Position numbers and translations under genes: made by a program
Notes under the pieces: generated by a model
What the model was told of the DNA's origin: nothing
The model's database searches: none
Seen by the model: the letters and a program-made list of their open reading frames with translations, nothing else
Shown here: positions 9,329 through 17,067 of the stretch, piece by piece
Numbering within the stretch: the stretch's first letter is position 1
Layout: every line of letters begins with the position of its first letter
From: an uncultured Lachnospiraceae bacterium
GTDB lineage: Bacteria; Bacillota; Clostridia; Lachnospirales; Lachnospiraceae
Length of the DNA: 64,000 nucleotides
Assembly (NCBI GenBank): GCA_945919795.1
Contig: CAMEJJ010000007.1
Coordinates: 1 to 64,000 of the forward strand
Reading direction: 5' to 3'

Positions 9329-9370
9329 GACTACATTTTGTAGTCTAACATAAGACTACTATTTGTAGTC
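9329..9370 (-). promoter_or_regulatory. Twin BlaI operators
   Basis: Two 17-bp dyads, GACTACA-N3-TGTAGTC at 9329-9345 and GACTACT-N3-TGTAGTC at 9354-9370, with starts exactly 25 bases apart. They lie directly upstream of the blaI start. BlaI/MecI operators share a TACA...TGTA core. Confidence 0.85.
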
Positions 9371-9461
9371 TCGTTTGTCAAGTGTTATTGCACTTTTTAT
9401 TGCTAATCATTGTTTATCTTTTTTATTATATACCCAATCAACTATCATTTCCGGCATTGGG

Positions 9462-9731
9462 ACTACATATGCTTGTAGTCTGTCATGCCAAATGGACTTT
9501 TCTTTGCGCTTTGGGAATACACCTGCTTGTGGCTTGTCATGCCAAACGGACTTTTCTTTACGCTTTGGGACTACATCCGCTTGTGGCTTGTCATGCCAAA
9601 TGAACTTTTCTTTACGTTTTGGGACTACATCCGCTTGTGGCTTGTCATGCCAAATGAACTTTTCTTTGCGTTTTGGGACTACATCCGCTTGTGGCTTGTC
9701 ATGCCAAATGGACTTTATTTCGCGACTTAAG
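9462..9731. repeat. Five 54-bp tandem repeats
   Basis: Units at 9462, 9516, 9570, 9624 and 9678, each 54 bases, with consensus ACTACATCCGCTTGTGGCTT plus GTCATGCCAAATGAACTTTT and CTTTACGTTTTGGG. There are no spacers between units. Because 54 is divisible by three, open frames run through both strands (ORFs 9375-9746 and 9407-9766). I cannot support either as a gene. Each junction carries GACTAC or a variant of it, the half-site of the neighbouring BlaI operators. Confidence 0.95.
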
Positions 9732-9736
9732 ACTAC

Positions 9737-9775
9737 AAAAAGGTGAGTGGCACATCTGCCTCTCACCTTTTCTTT
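9737..9775 (+). terminator. Terminator closing the 54-bp repeat array
   Basis: AAAAGGTGAG and CTCACCTTTT form a stem followed by TCTTTTATTTTT on the plus strand. It would end a plus-strand transcript through the array, but it is nearly symmetric and may act on both strands. Confidence 0.7.
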
Positions 9776-9886
9776 TATTTTTCCATATAAACAATATAGA
9801 CCAAATCTATTACTAATTCATTCCCACTCAATCTCCATAATGTCTACTGTCATTATCACAATCTTATTGTTTGCTTCTTTCTGATG

Positions 9887-10258
9887 CTAATTACGTCGTT
9901 TTTCATCCAATGCTATCCACTCATCCAAAGTAAGCGGCTCATAATCAGAATACATGCAGAAGCAGTTAATCATATTACAGGGAATGCTCTGCTCCTCTCC
10001 CTAGCATTTATTGTCTTGGTATTCCGTGTTATCTCCTGAAACTGCTCTAACAATCTCTGATCCTGTGTGTCATGAACATGGCCATAAAGCATATAGGTCT
10101 TAGGATTACCTTCTTCATCCAAACGATACTGCCCATTATAACACATAATCGGATAATGACATAGAACAACCTTGCGCTTATTATCAGAAAGTTCCTCATA
10201 GGGCTTAATCCAGGTAAACCGGCTGGTCCGAAACTCCGGCTGACGCAAAACCGGCCAT
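9887..10258 (-). pseudogene. Metallophosphoesterase C-terminal remnant, frameshifted
   Basis: Only the last third of a calcineurin-like metallophosphoesterase remains. The minus strand carries KVVLCHYPI and YMLYGHVHDT, the metal-binding His motifs. The N-terminal GDxHG and GNHD halves are absent; homology begins right at the hemZ stop. After TKTINAR the ORF-track frame runs into nonsense, but a one-base shift restores EEQSIPCNMINCFCMYSDYE and a C-terminus ending EWIALDEKRRN. A single-base deletion near 10003 therefore explains the break. Between this and the repeat array, MTVDIMEIEWE can be read before a stop; I cannot assign it. Confidence 0.85.
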
Positions 10259-11758
10259 TTAATCAGCAAAAAGCTTTCGTTTGCGCTCAATCATCTCATC
10301 TATTTTTTCAATGTAAAGCTTCACATCCTTTACATTATCGCACCTCTCGATTCTCCCGTCCGGGAACACTCGCTTGGTAATTGAACCTGCTCCCAGAGCA
10401 ATGATAGTCTGGACTTCCTCCATAATCAAAATATTATAGATTCCATATTTCCCCGGTTTTGCATAACCGACATTTTCAAAATTGCCGGACATATTTTTCT
10501 GGCGATACAGATAATAAGGATCCATTCCCATATCAGTTGCTCCTTTTGCAGCAACTTTCATCATATCATCCGTATTATTCAGGCAATCGATTCCGTTCTC
10601 TTCTACCCACTGTTTTAATTTTGAGGCACGCTTAATAGCAAGCGAATGAACCGTCAACGAATCCGGAGCAAGTTCTTTAATCTGGCGAATCGTCTCGGCT
10701 ACATCCCCCTCATCTTCACCGGGAAGTCCTAAAATCATATCCATGTTGATATTGTCAAAACCAATCTCTTTTGCAAGCCGGTAAGCATCTTTTACCTGAG
10801 AAACCGTATGCTGTCTTCCGATGATTTTTAAGGTTTCTTCTTTCATGGTCTGCGGATTTACCGAAATTCTGCCAACCTTATGTTTATGAAGCACCTGCAA
10901 TTTTTCCTTAGTAATACTGTCTGCCCTGCCGGCCTCAACCGTAAACTCCAAAAGATGGGACAAATCAAAATATTTCTCCAACAAAGAAAGCAGACGCTCT
11001 AACTGCTCTGCGCTCAAAGTAGTCGGTGTACCTCCACCTACATAGACACTATCTAAAATACGGTCTGAAAAAGCCTCAGAAACATAAACCATCTCTTTTT
11101 CCAGACAATCAATATAATTATCCACTTCTTTTTCAAAAGCACAAATCGGATTGGATGTAAAAGAACAGTACAAACATCTAGTAGGACAGAACGGAATACC
11201 GATGTATAAACTATATCCCTGTTCAACATGGAGCTTATTTAATAAATCATGCTCTCTATGAGCAATGTCCGTTGCCAATTTTATTTTTTCATCACTCACA
11301 AAATGATTCTGTTTCATAAAATCGGCAATCTGAGCATCATTCTTTCCGTCTTCTATCATTGTCATAGCAATCTTAGTAGGACGAATACCGGTCAGATTAC
11401 CCCATGGCAGACTTTTTTGATGAATATCACACAGACTTAAATATAAAAACTGCTTAAATTTGTTTTTATCCTCTTTTCGAAGTAAGCCGTTGCTAACTTT
11501 AAAATCATACGGCGCAGTTGCCGTATAGCAATGCGTCAGTCCGTTTTCTTCATCGCTATAAACAATCTGAGGTGGATTTGACAAAAGAGAAATATAAAAC
11601 GTGGTGGGTTGTGCATTCAAAATACAATCTATCAATCCACCTTCTGCATTTTCTTTATCCGGCGTAAGCACCTTCACCGTTTCTTCCGGATAAAAAGCCT
11701 TTACCAGCGAATGAATGTCATATTCCAAATTTGCCACATCTACTTTTACAATCAACAT
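10259..11758 (-). CDS. hemZ: HemZ, radical SAM coproporphyrinogen dehydrogenase-like
   Basis: 499 residues, normal length for HemZ. The radical SAM cluster motif CPTRCLYC is present at about residues 170-180, followed by VYVGGGTPTTLS and the VEAGRADSIT and RISVNPQTM segments typical of HemN/HemZ proteins. The C-terminal LGAGSITKRVF region also fits. HemZ oxidatively decarboxylates coproporphyrinogen III or acts in a related anaerobic haem step, using a 4Fe-4S cluster and SAM. In related Clostridia it sits next to the MBL hydrolase found 500 bases upstream; here two long inverted repeats separate them. Confidence 0.95.
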   Translation of the reverse strand: MLIVKVDVANLEYDIHSLVKAFYPEETVKVLTPDKENAEGGLIDCILNAQPTTFYISLLSNPPQIVYSDEENGLTHCYTATAPYDFKVSNGLLRKEDKNKFKQFLYLSLCDIHQKSLPWGNLTGIRPTKIAMTMIEDGKNDAQIADFMKQNHFVSDEKIKLATDIAHREHDLLNKLHVEQGYSLYIGIPFCPTRCLYCSFTSNPICAFEKEVDNYIDCLEKEMVYVSEAFSDRILDSVYVGGGTPTTLSAEQLERLLSLLEKYFDLSHLLEFTVEAGRADSITKEKLQVLHKHKVGRISVNPQTMKEETLKIIGRQHTVSQVKDAYRLAKEIGFDNINMDMILGLPGEDEGDVAETIRQIKELAPDSLTVHSLAIKRASKLKQWVEENGIDCLNNTDDMMKVAAKGATDMGMDPYYLYRQKNMSGNFENVGYAKPGKYGIYNILIMEEVQTIIALGAGSITKRVFPDGRIERCDNVKDVKLYIEKIDEMIERKRKLFAD

Positions 11759-11798
11759 GATAATACACTCCGTTTTTATTTTGGGTTGTGGTCTGCAA

Positions 11799-11938
11799 GG
11801 AATATATTATCTTTCCCGTGCATAACTAAAGTTGATAAGATAAGTTTGACGTCCTGTCGCGAAGTGCTGATATCTTATCGGAATACTAAGATAAACTAAT
11901 CAACAACGTCAAAATGCACGAGAAAGATAATATATTCC
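11799..11938. repeat. Long inverted repeat A (140 bp)
   Basis: Outer arms of 25 bases (11799-11823 and 11914-11938) pair with one mismatch. Inside are shorter paired blocks (GTTGAT/ATCAAC, GATAAGAT/ATCTTATC, TTTGACG/CGTCAAA), so the whole can fold as a branched hairpin. The arm AATATATTATCTTTCCCG resembles the arm AATATATATCTTTGCCCG of the element at 52.2 kb. No ORF. Confidence 0.85.
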
Positions 11939-12002
11939 ATGCTCAACATAAAAATCAAACTATTCTCATCTAAGTATTTTCATCTAAGTATTTTCATAGC
12001 TA

Positions 12003-12227
12003 GTTGGGTGGAAATATATCTCATGCGAGTTAATTGCAAAGATGCTGCCTTTTGACTTAGTATTTTGGTCTTATTTCAGCAATTCGCAGCACGGATGCTG
12101 CGAAAGGTGCACGTCGGACATGGATGTCCGGGTGCACCGGTGCGTCCGAAGTCAATTCACTTTCCCAAAATACTTAGTCAAAATCAGCATCGAAGCCTTA
12201 ACTCGCATGAGATATATTCCACCCAAC
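12003..12227. repeat. Long nested inverted repeat B (225 bp)
   Basis: Outer arms of 31 and 30 bases (12003-12033, 12198-12227) differ by one bulged A. A second arm pair of about 27 bases (12041-12068, 12165-12191) lies inside. Two further hairpins follow (12083-12104 around CGCAGCACGGATGCTGCG, and 12106-12138 around GTGCAC/GTGCAC with GGACATGGATGTCC). The layout is a long stem ending in branches. ORF-track entries here are shadows. Confidence 0.85.
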
Positions 12228-12253
12228 GTCCCCCCGAAAAATACCCCTACGCA

Positions 12254-12877
12254 TCAGACGCAGGGATTATATTCTTTTTCATGTCCGATGGTAGTCGCTT
12301 CGCCGTGTCCGGGATATACCTTGGTATCGTCCGGAAGTAAAAAGAGTTTTTCCCGGATACTGTGGATGAGTTCAGATGCAGATCCACCCGGAAAATCAAT
12401 TCTACCAACGGATTCCTCAAACAGGGTATCTCCGGCAATCAAGATGCCATCTTCTTCAAAATAGTAGCAGCATCCGCCTTTGGTATGTCCGGGTGTTGCG
12501 ATGACTTTAAATGTCATTCCGGCTTCGGTACAGATATCACCGTCTTTTACAAAATCATCTGCCACAACCGTATAGGCACTTCCAAAAGCTCCGGACAAAT
12601 TGGTCGCAGGATCTTCCAAAAGCTCTTTTTCCACATCTAAAGCATAGACTTTGGCACCGGTCAGATTTCTTAACTCATTGCAACCTTCTATATGGTCAAA
12701 ATGACCGTGTGTCAAGTAAATGGCTGCAATATGAAAACCTGCTTCTGTCAGTTTCTCATAAATATATTCACCTCGATCACCCGGATCAAAAAATATAACG
12801 TCCTTTTTTCCTTCTTCATAAACAAAATAACAATTAGTCGCACATGAACTTAATATAAATTTCCCAATCTTCAACAT
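12254..12877 (-). CDS. MBL-fold hydrolase, glyoxalase II-like
   Basis: 207 residues, a single metallo-beta-lactamase domain. The zinc motif THGHFDHIEG is near residue 57, the second His in ATPGHTKGG near 130, the bridging Asp in AGDTLFEESVGR near 150, and the last His in YPGHGEAT near 192. This matches the short YcbL/YqgX group that hydrolyses thioesters such as lactoylglutathione; the true substrate is unknown. In related genomes it commonly lies between relA/spoT and hemZ. Confidence 0.9.
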   Translation of the reverse strand: MLKIGKFILSSCATNCYFVYEEGKKDVIFFDPGDRGEYIYEKLTEAGFHIAAIYLTHGHFDHIEGCNELRNLTGAKVYALDVEKELLEDPATNLSGAFGSAYTVVADDFVKDGDICTEAGMTFKVIATPGHTKGGCCYYFEEDGILIAGDTLFEESVGRIDFPGGSASELIHSIREKLFLLPDDTKVYPGHGEATTIGHEKEYNPCV

Positions 12878-13194
12878 CTTTTTCCCTCAAATCATTTTAT
12901 TATAGTCTATAGCATTAGCTATTTGGACTTTTTTCATCATACCATATTACACTAAAAAATTATATAATTTCATAAACTTTATTTTTCTCATCATTCTTCA
13001 CGATTACAGATTACATTTCCAATTTCCCATCAATTTTTTCCCAATTACAAATCGGATTTTCTAAAATAATAAAAATGTCGACAAGTAGTATTTATACACA
13101 AATGTGCAAAATGCTACCTGCCGACACCTAAAATATCAAAATTATAACGATAAAATTATGACCTTTTACCCCAACATCATAATGATTTAAGCAC
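12878..13194. other. Gene-free AT-rich stretch with one hairpin
   Basis: No gene is seen. A hairpin at 13076-13126 has arms starting TGTCGACAAGTAG and ending CTACCTGCCGACA, with about three mismatches. A short motif at 13158-13180 (CCTTTTACCCCAACATCAT) recurs elsewhere in the window. Confidence 0.7.
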
Positions 13195-13595
13195 CTATTG
13201 ATTGTTTATGTTCTTTACAAATCTGCAAAAAATATTCATGGGCTTTTGTATACAATCCGTAACTTCCGGATGAAAGGAAATGCCAATCTGATTTCCATAT
13301 TTCACGCCTACAATATTGCCATCCACCTCAGCAATGATCTCTGCATCCGGCCCTGCACTTTCCACAAAAGGGGCACGGATAAATGCCATAGGGATTTTCC
13401 CCACACTTTTACTTCTTCTTCGGTATAAAAGCTACCCAGTTGTCTGCCATAGGCGTTCCGCCTTACCGTAACCGGCAATGTTCCAAAATAGACGTTGTTA
13501 TCATTGGATAACTTTTCTGCTAACAGAATCAATCCTGCACAGGTACCAAGCACCGGAAGTCCCTCTTGTATTTTGGAAAGAATCGGATCAAACAT
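13195..13595 (-). pseudogene. pdxT: pdxT remnant (PLP synthase glutaminase subunit)
   Basis: Two ORF pieces join to one PdxT C-terminal part. The first piece has VLGTCAGLILLAEKLS, the glutaminase nucleophile motif, and runs to GSFYTEEEVK. The second continues MGKIPMAFIRAPFVESAGP to GISFHPEVTD, which carries the catalytic His-x-Glu. They are in different frames, so about one base was lost near 13400. The first 60 or so residues of PdxT, including the GGEST oxyanion region, are missing, and sequence upstream of 13595 is unrelated. No pdxS is present. PdxT normally supplies ammonia from glutamine to PdxS; this copy cannot. Confidence 0.87.
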
Positions 13596-13968
13596 TTGAA
13601 ATCCTCACCAACGGAATTTTATGCGAATGGGCAATTTCCGTTTTTTCTCAATATCCATCACAATGTGCTTATTCTTATTCACACATTCGACACATGGTGT
13701 CGCTCACTCTTTTACACATACAAATATTATAGGTCACTGTCCTGTCTTCAATTTTTACAATTCGCACGATACCACGTCCTTCCTTTTTGTTTTTATTGTA
13801 ATCAACTCATATCTGATTACAAAATTATAATAGCATGGCATTTCGACTTTGTATAATACACAAATCTATTACCCGGTCATAGATATATGCTATATCAAGA
13901 CGAATACTCATATTCGAAGGAAGCATAATTCGTTTCATTGCTTAGCAGGCAGATACAACCGACTTTTG
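13596..13968. other. Gene-free stretch between pdxT remnant and nifU
   Basis: About 370 AT-rich bases. Small dyads are seen near 13689 (CGACACATGGTGTCG) and 13910 (CGAATACTCATATTCG). No gene, tRNA or clear terminator is supported. Confidence 0.6.
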
Positions 13969-14412
13969 TCAATAATCCTCTTCAGGTGCTTCTTCTTTCT
14001 CTCCGATATCGTTTACCGGCTTTTCCAGCCCTTCAATGGTGATGCCATGCTTTTCTGCATAATCCCATAAAGCTGCATGAATTGCCTCCTCTGCCAACAA
14101 AGAACAATGCACTTTAATGGGCGGCAGACCATCCAGTGCCTCCATAACGGCTTTGTTGGTCACCTTTAATGCTTCTTCCACGGTTTTTCCTTTGACTAAC
14201 TCCGTTGCCATACTGCTGGTAGCAACTGCTGCGCCACAGCCAAAGGTCTTAAATTTTGCTTCTTTTATGATACCGTTATCATCAATATCCAGATACATCC
14301 GCATGATGTCTCCGCACTTTGCATTTCCTACCGTGCCTACACCACTTGGATTCTCGATTTCTCCCACATTTCTGGGATTATTGAAATGATCCATTACTTT
14401 TTCACTATACAT
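13969..14412 (-). CDS. nifU: NifU/IscU-type iron-sulfur scaffold protein
   Basis: 147 residues. The three cluster-binding cysteines are visible in GNAKCGDIM (about residue 33), TFGCGAAVATSS (about 58) and VHCSLLAEEA (about 102), as in the IscU/NifU N-terminal fold. An acidic tail (GEKEEAPEEDY) ends the protein. It assembles 2Fe-2S or 4Fe-4S clusters from sulfur delivered by the cysteine desulfurase encoded just upstream. The two genes form an operon with a 120-base gap, under an IscR-like regulator next door. Confidence 0.95.
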   Translation of the reverse strand: MYSEKVMDHFNNPRNVGEIENPSGVGTVGNAKCGDIMRMYLDIDDNGIIKEAKFKTFGCGAAVATSSMATELVKGKTVEEALKVTNKAVMEALDGLPPIKVHCSLLAEEAIHAALWDYAEKHGITIEGLEKPVNDIGEKEEAPEEDY

Positions 14413-14535
14413 AAACTGTGATCCTCGTTCTTTCTGTTAATCGCTTTTTTCTACCATCGATATTACATGAATATCAATTTTGAATTTCCACAAATTCTTC
14501 CATATTTCTTTTAGAATACTTTTAGAATATCTGCT

Positions 14536-15726
14536 TTATTTCTGGTGTTTTACAAAGTCTTCATATAAGGGTGACATTCCCCTCAATCTCTCGATGATTT
14601 CTTTTAACCGGTCAACGGTAAAATCAATTTCTTCTTTTGTTGTTTTCTCGGATAACGTAATTCGCAATGACCCATGAGCAATTTCATGAGGCAGTCCGAT
14701 AGCCAATAATACATGTGACGGGTCTAACGAGCCGGATGTGCAGGCAGAGCCACTGGATGCACATATTTTCTGCTGATCCAATAAAATCAACATCGATTCT
14801 CCTTCAATAAAACGGAAGCAGAAATTTGCATTATTTGGAAGACGCTTCTCTCTTTCCCCATTCAGTCTGGCATAAGGGATTTCATTTAAAACACGCTCTA
14901 TGAGATGATCCCGAAGTTTTGTTTCATAAGCAATACGCTTGTCCATATCAGCAAAAGCTAACTCTGCAGCTTTGCCAAAGCCAACGATTCCCGGAACATT
15001 ATGTGTTCCCGCTCTTCTTTGTCTCTCCTGGGCGCCCCCATGGATAAAAGAACGGATTTTTACGCCCTTTCGGATATACATAAGACCAACGCCCTTCGGT
15101 CCGTTCAGTTTATGTCCGCTGGCACTCAACATATCAATATGCATTGCCTCCACATCAATCGGAATATGTCCGAATGCCTGTACCGCATCTGTATGGAACA
15201 GAATGCCATGTTCTTTGGCAATGGCGCCAATTTCTGCGATGGGCTGGATCGTTCCGATTTCATTATTGGCCGTCATGACGGAAATCAGGATGGTATCCGG
15301 TCTGATGGCTTTTTTCAATTCATCCGGTTTTACCGTTCCATATTCATCCACATCCAGATAAGTCACTTCAAAACCTTTTTTCTCTAAATACTCGCAGGTA
15401 TGGAGGATTGCATGATGTTCAATCTTTGTGGTGATGATGTGTTTTCCCTTATCCTGATAAGCCTCGGCTGTTGCCTTTAATGCCCAGTTATCCGATTCAC
15501 TTCCGCCACCGGTAAAATATATTTCATCCGCCCGCGCATTGATGCCCTGCGCCATAATGCCTCTGGCTTTGTTCACAGCCTCACTTGCTTTTCCTGCAAA
15601 TGTATAAATGGATGACGGATTCCCATAATATTCCGTAAAAAATGGTGTCATGGCTTCCAAAACCTCCGGATAAACCTGAGTGGTTGCCGCATTATCTAAA
15701 TAAATGATTTTGTCTGTATCTGACAT
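14536..15726 (-). CDS. nifS: Cysteine desulfurase NifS
   Basis: 396 residues, class V aminotransferase fold. The PLP-binding lysine is in SASGHKLNGPKGVG (about residue 200), the His of the active site in KIEHHAILH (about 103), and the catalytic Cys in ASSGSACTSG (about 325), the short-loop type with SGSAC that pairs with NifU. It removes sulfur from cysteine for cluster assembly on NifU. The start follows AGAAGG. It is the first gene of the nifS-nifU operon and has a strong promoter overlapping a likely Rrf2 site. Confidence 0.96.
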   Translation of the reverse strand: MSDTDKIIYLDNAATTQVYPEVLEAMTPFFTEYYGNPSSIYTFAGKASEAVNKARGIMAQGINARADEIYFTGGGSESDNWALKATAEAYQDKGKHIITTKIEHHAILHTCEYLEKKGFEVTYLDVDEYGTVKPDELKKAIRPDTILISVMTANNEIGTIQPIAEIGAIAKEHGILFHTDAVQAFGHIPIDVEAMHIDMLSASGHKLNGPKGVGLMYIRKGVKIRSFIHGGAQERQRRAGTHNVPGIVGFGKAAELAFADMDKRIAYETKLRDHLIERVLNEIPYARLNGEREKRLPNNANFCFRFIEGESMLILLDQQKICASSGSACTSGSLDPSHVLLAIGLPHEIAHGSLRITLSEKTTKEEIDFTVDRLKEIIERLRGMSPLYEDFVKHQK

Positions 15727-15769
15727 TTCAAAACCTTCTTTCTATTTCCTAGTGGTTTGCTCGGATATT

Positions 15770-15807
15770 ATTATACTACGCCTAATCCTATTGTCAAGCT
15801 AGGAATT
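15770..15807 (-). promoter_or_regulatory. nifS promoter with candidate Rrf2/IscR operator
   Basis: On the minus strand TTGACA (15792-15797) and TATAAT (15770-15775) are 16 bases apart. A dyad TCCTA-N9-TAGGA overlaps the -35 box and is a plausible site for the Rrf2 protein encoded just upstream. Confidence 0.75.
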
Positions 15808-15824
15808 AAACGAATTAAACAAAT

Positions 15825-16259
15825 TTATATCGTATATTGATCTACCTTTTCTGCCTGCCACTCCAAAAGATCAGCCAATGTAATACTGTCCACGACTCCG
15901 TTGATGGCATCATTGATCTTTTCATAAATTCGGACCGTAACACATTCTGCTCTTCTGTCGCACTCCATTCCTTCATCACCGACACAGCTTACCGGTGCAA
16001 GGTCTCCTTCTGTCTGACGCAAAATCATGCCAACCGTATAATCCTTGGGCTCTTTTTTTAACATATAACCGCCCTGTGCGCCTCGGATGCTACGTACAAA
16101 TCCTGCCTTATTTAAAAGTGCGATAATCTGCTCCAGATATTTTTCCGATATCTGCTGCCTCTTGGCAATATCCTTGATGCTGACAGGTTCTCCTGTGTTG
16201 TAAGTTGCCAAATCCAGCATTAATCTCAATGCATATCTTCCCTTTGTTGAAATCTTCAT
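15825..16259 (-). CDS. iscR: Rrf2 family regulator, IscR-like
   Basis: About 144 residues starting MKISTKGRYALRLMLDLA. I place the start at 16259, where ATG overlaps the TGA of tcdA (ATGA); the ORF track began 43 codons upstream inside tcdA. The winged helix (KDIAKRQQISEKYLEQIIALLNKAGFVRSIRGAQGGY) is typical. Three cysteines (SCVGDEGMECDRRAEC) match the IscR 2Fe-2S ligand pattern, so it likely senses cluster status. It is followed by nifS-nifU, whose promoter has a matching dyad. Confidence 0.93.
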   Translation of the reverse strand: MKISTKGRYALRLMLDLATYNTGEPVSIKDIAKRQQISEKYLEQIIALLNKAGFVRSIRGAQGGYMLKKEPKDYTVGMILRQTEGDLAPVSCVGDEGMECDRRAECVTVRIYEKINDAINGVVDSITLADLLEWQAEKVDQYTI

Positions 16260-17062
16260 TCCTTTTCTCTCCTTACTCGTTGCATAGCCTCTGCTGTCAG
16301 GTCTTTGATCACTTCTCCGGCGATAATCAGTCCCACTACCGAAGGTACAAATGCTGTGGAACCGGGAATGTCTCTCCGCTCCGTACACTTACGTTCCGCA
16401 CCGGGCGGACAGAGGCAGTTTGTTCTGCAGCTGATCGCCATGTCCTCAATCGGTCGAAGAGGTTTTTCCTTGGAATAAACCACCTTCAAATGCTTCACGT
16501 TTCTTTTTTTCAATTCCCGCCGCATAACCTTAGCAAGCGGACAGACAGAGGTTTCGTAAATATCTGCCACCTCAAATCCCGCCGGATTCAATTTATTTCC
16601 GGCTCCCATACTGCTGATAATCGGAACACCCGCACTCTGTGCTTCTAAAACCAGTGCAATTTTTGCCGTTACCGTATCTACTGCATCTACCACATAAGAA
16701 TACTTGGTAAAATCGAACGAATCCTTATTATCTGGCAGAAAAAAACATCTGTGCTCATAGACTTTTGCATCCGGATTAATATCCAATATCCGTTCCTTCA
16801 TCACTTCGGTTTTATATCTGCCAACCGTTTTTCTGGTCGCAATCAGCTGTCTGTTGAGATTGGTCAGACAAACCTTGTCATCATCGATGACATCAATCGC
16901 TCCAACACCGCTTCGGACCAGTGCTTCCACAACATGACCGCCTACACCGCCGATTCCAAAAACCGCAACTCTGGAAGAAGCAAGAATATCCATTGCCTCT
17001 TTTCCAAGCAAAATTTCTGTTCGCGAAAACTGATTTAACATGTATTCATCCTGCCTATTCAT
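16256..17062 (-). CDS. tcdA: tRNA threonylcarbamoyladenosine dehydratase
   Basis: 268 residues, ThiF/MoeB/E1-like. The nucleotide-binding GIGGVGGHVVEALVRSG is near residue 35, DDDKVCLTNLNRQ near 62, and DAVDTVTAKIAL near 127. Cysteines in SCRTNCLCPPGAERKC toward the C-terminus are characteristic of the TcdA (CsdL/YgdL) group. It cyclises the t6A37 modification of tRNA in an ATP-dependent step. In other bacteria the gene often lies near cysteine desulfurases, as here. Confidence 0.9.
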   Translation of the reverse strand: MNRQDEYMLNQFSRTEILLGKEAMDILASSRVAVFGIGGVGGHVVEALVRSGVGAIDVIDDDKVCLTNLNRQLIATRKTVGRYKTEVMKERILDINPDAKVYEHRCFFLPDNKDSFDFTKYSYVVDAVDTVTAKIALVLEAQSAGVPIISSMGAGNKLNPAGFEVADIYETSVCPLAKVMRRELKKRNVKHLKVVYSKEKPLRPIEDMAISCRTNCLCPPGAERKCTERRDIPGSTAFVPSVVGLIIAGEVIKDLTAEAMQRVRREKE

Positions 17063-17067
17063 AAAAT

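Noticed and set aside
9462-9731. Possible CRISPR array
   Set aside because: Units are contiguous with no unique spacers, and no cas genes are near.
9375-9766. ORFs of 123, 119 and 81 residues over the repeat array
   Set aside because: They follow from a 54-bp repeat without stops in several frames, use TTG or GTG starts and lack ribosome binding sites. I keep the repeat, not a protein.
12042-12464. Plus-strand ORFs inside the B palindrome and MBL gene
   Set aside because: They overlap the conserved MBL gene and arise from palindromic sequence.
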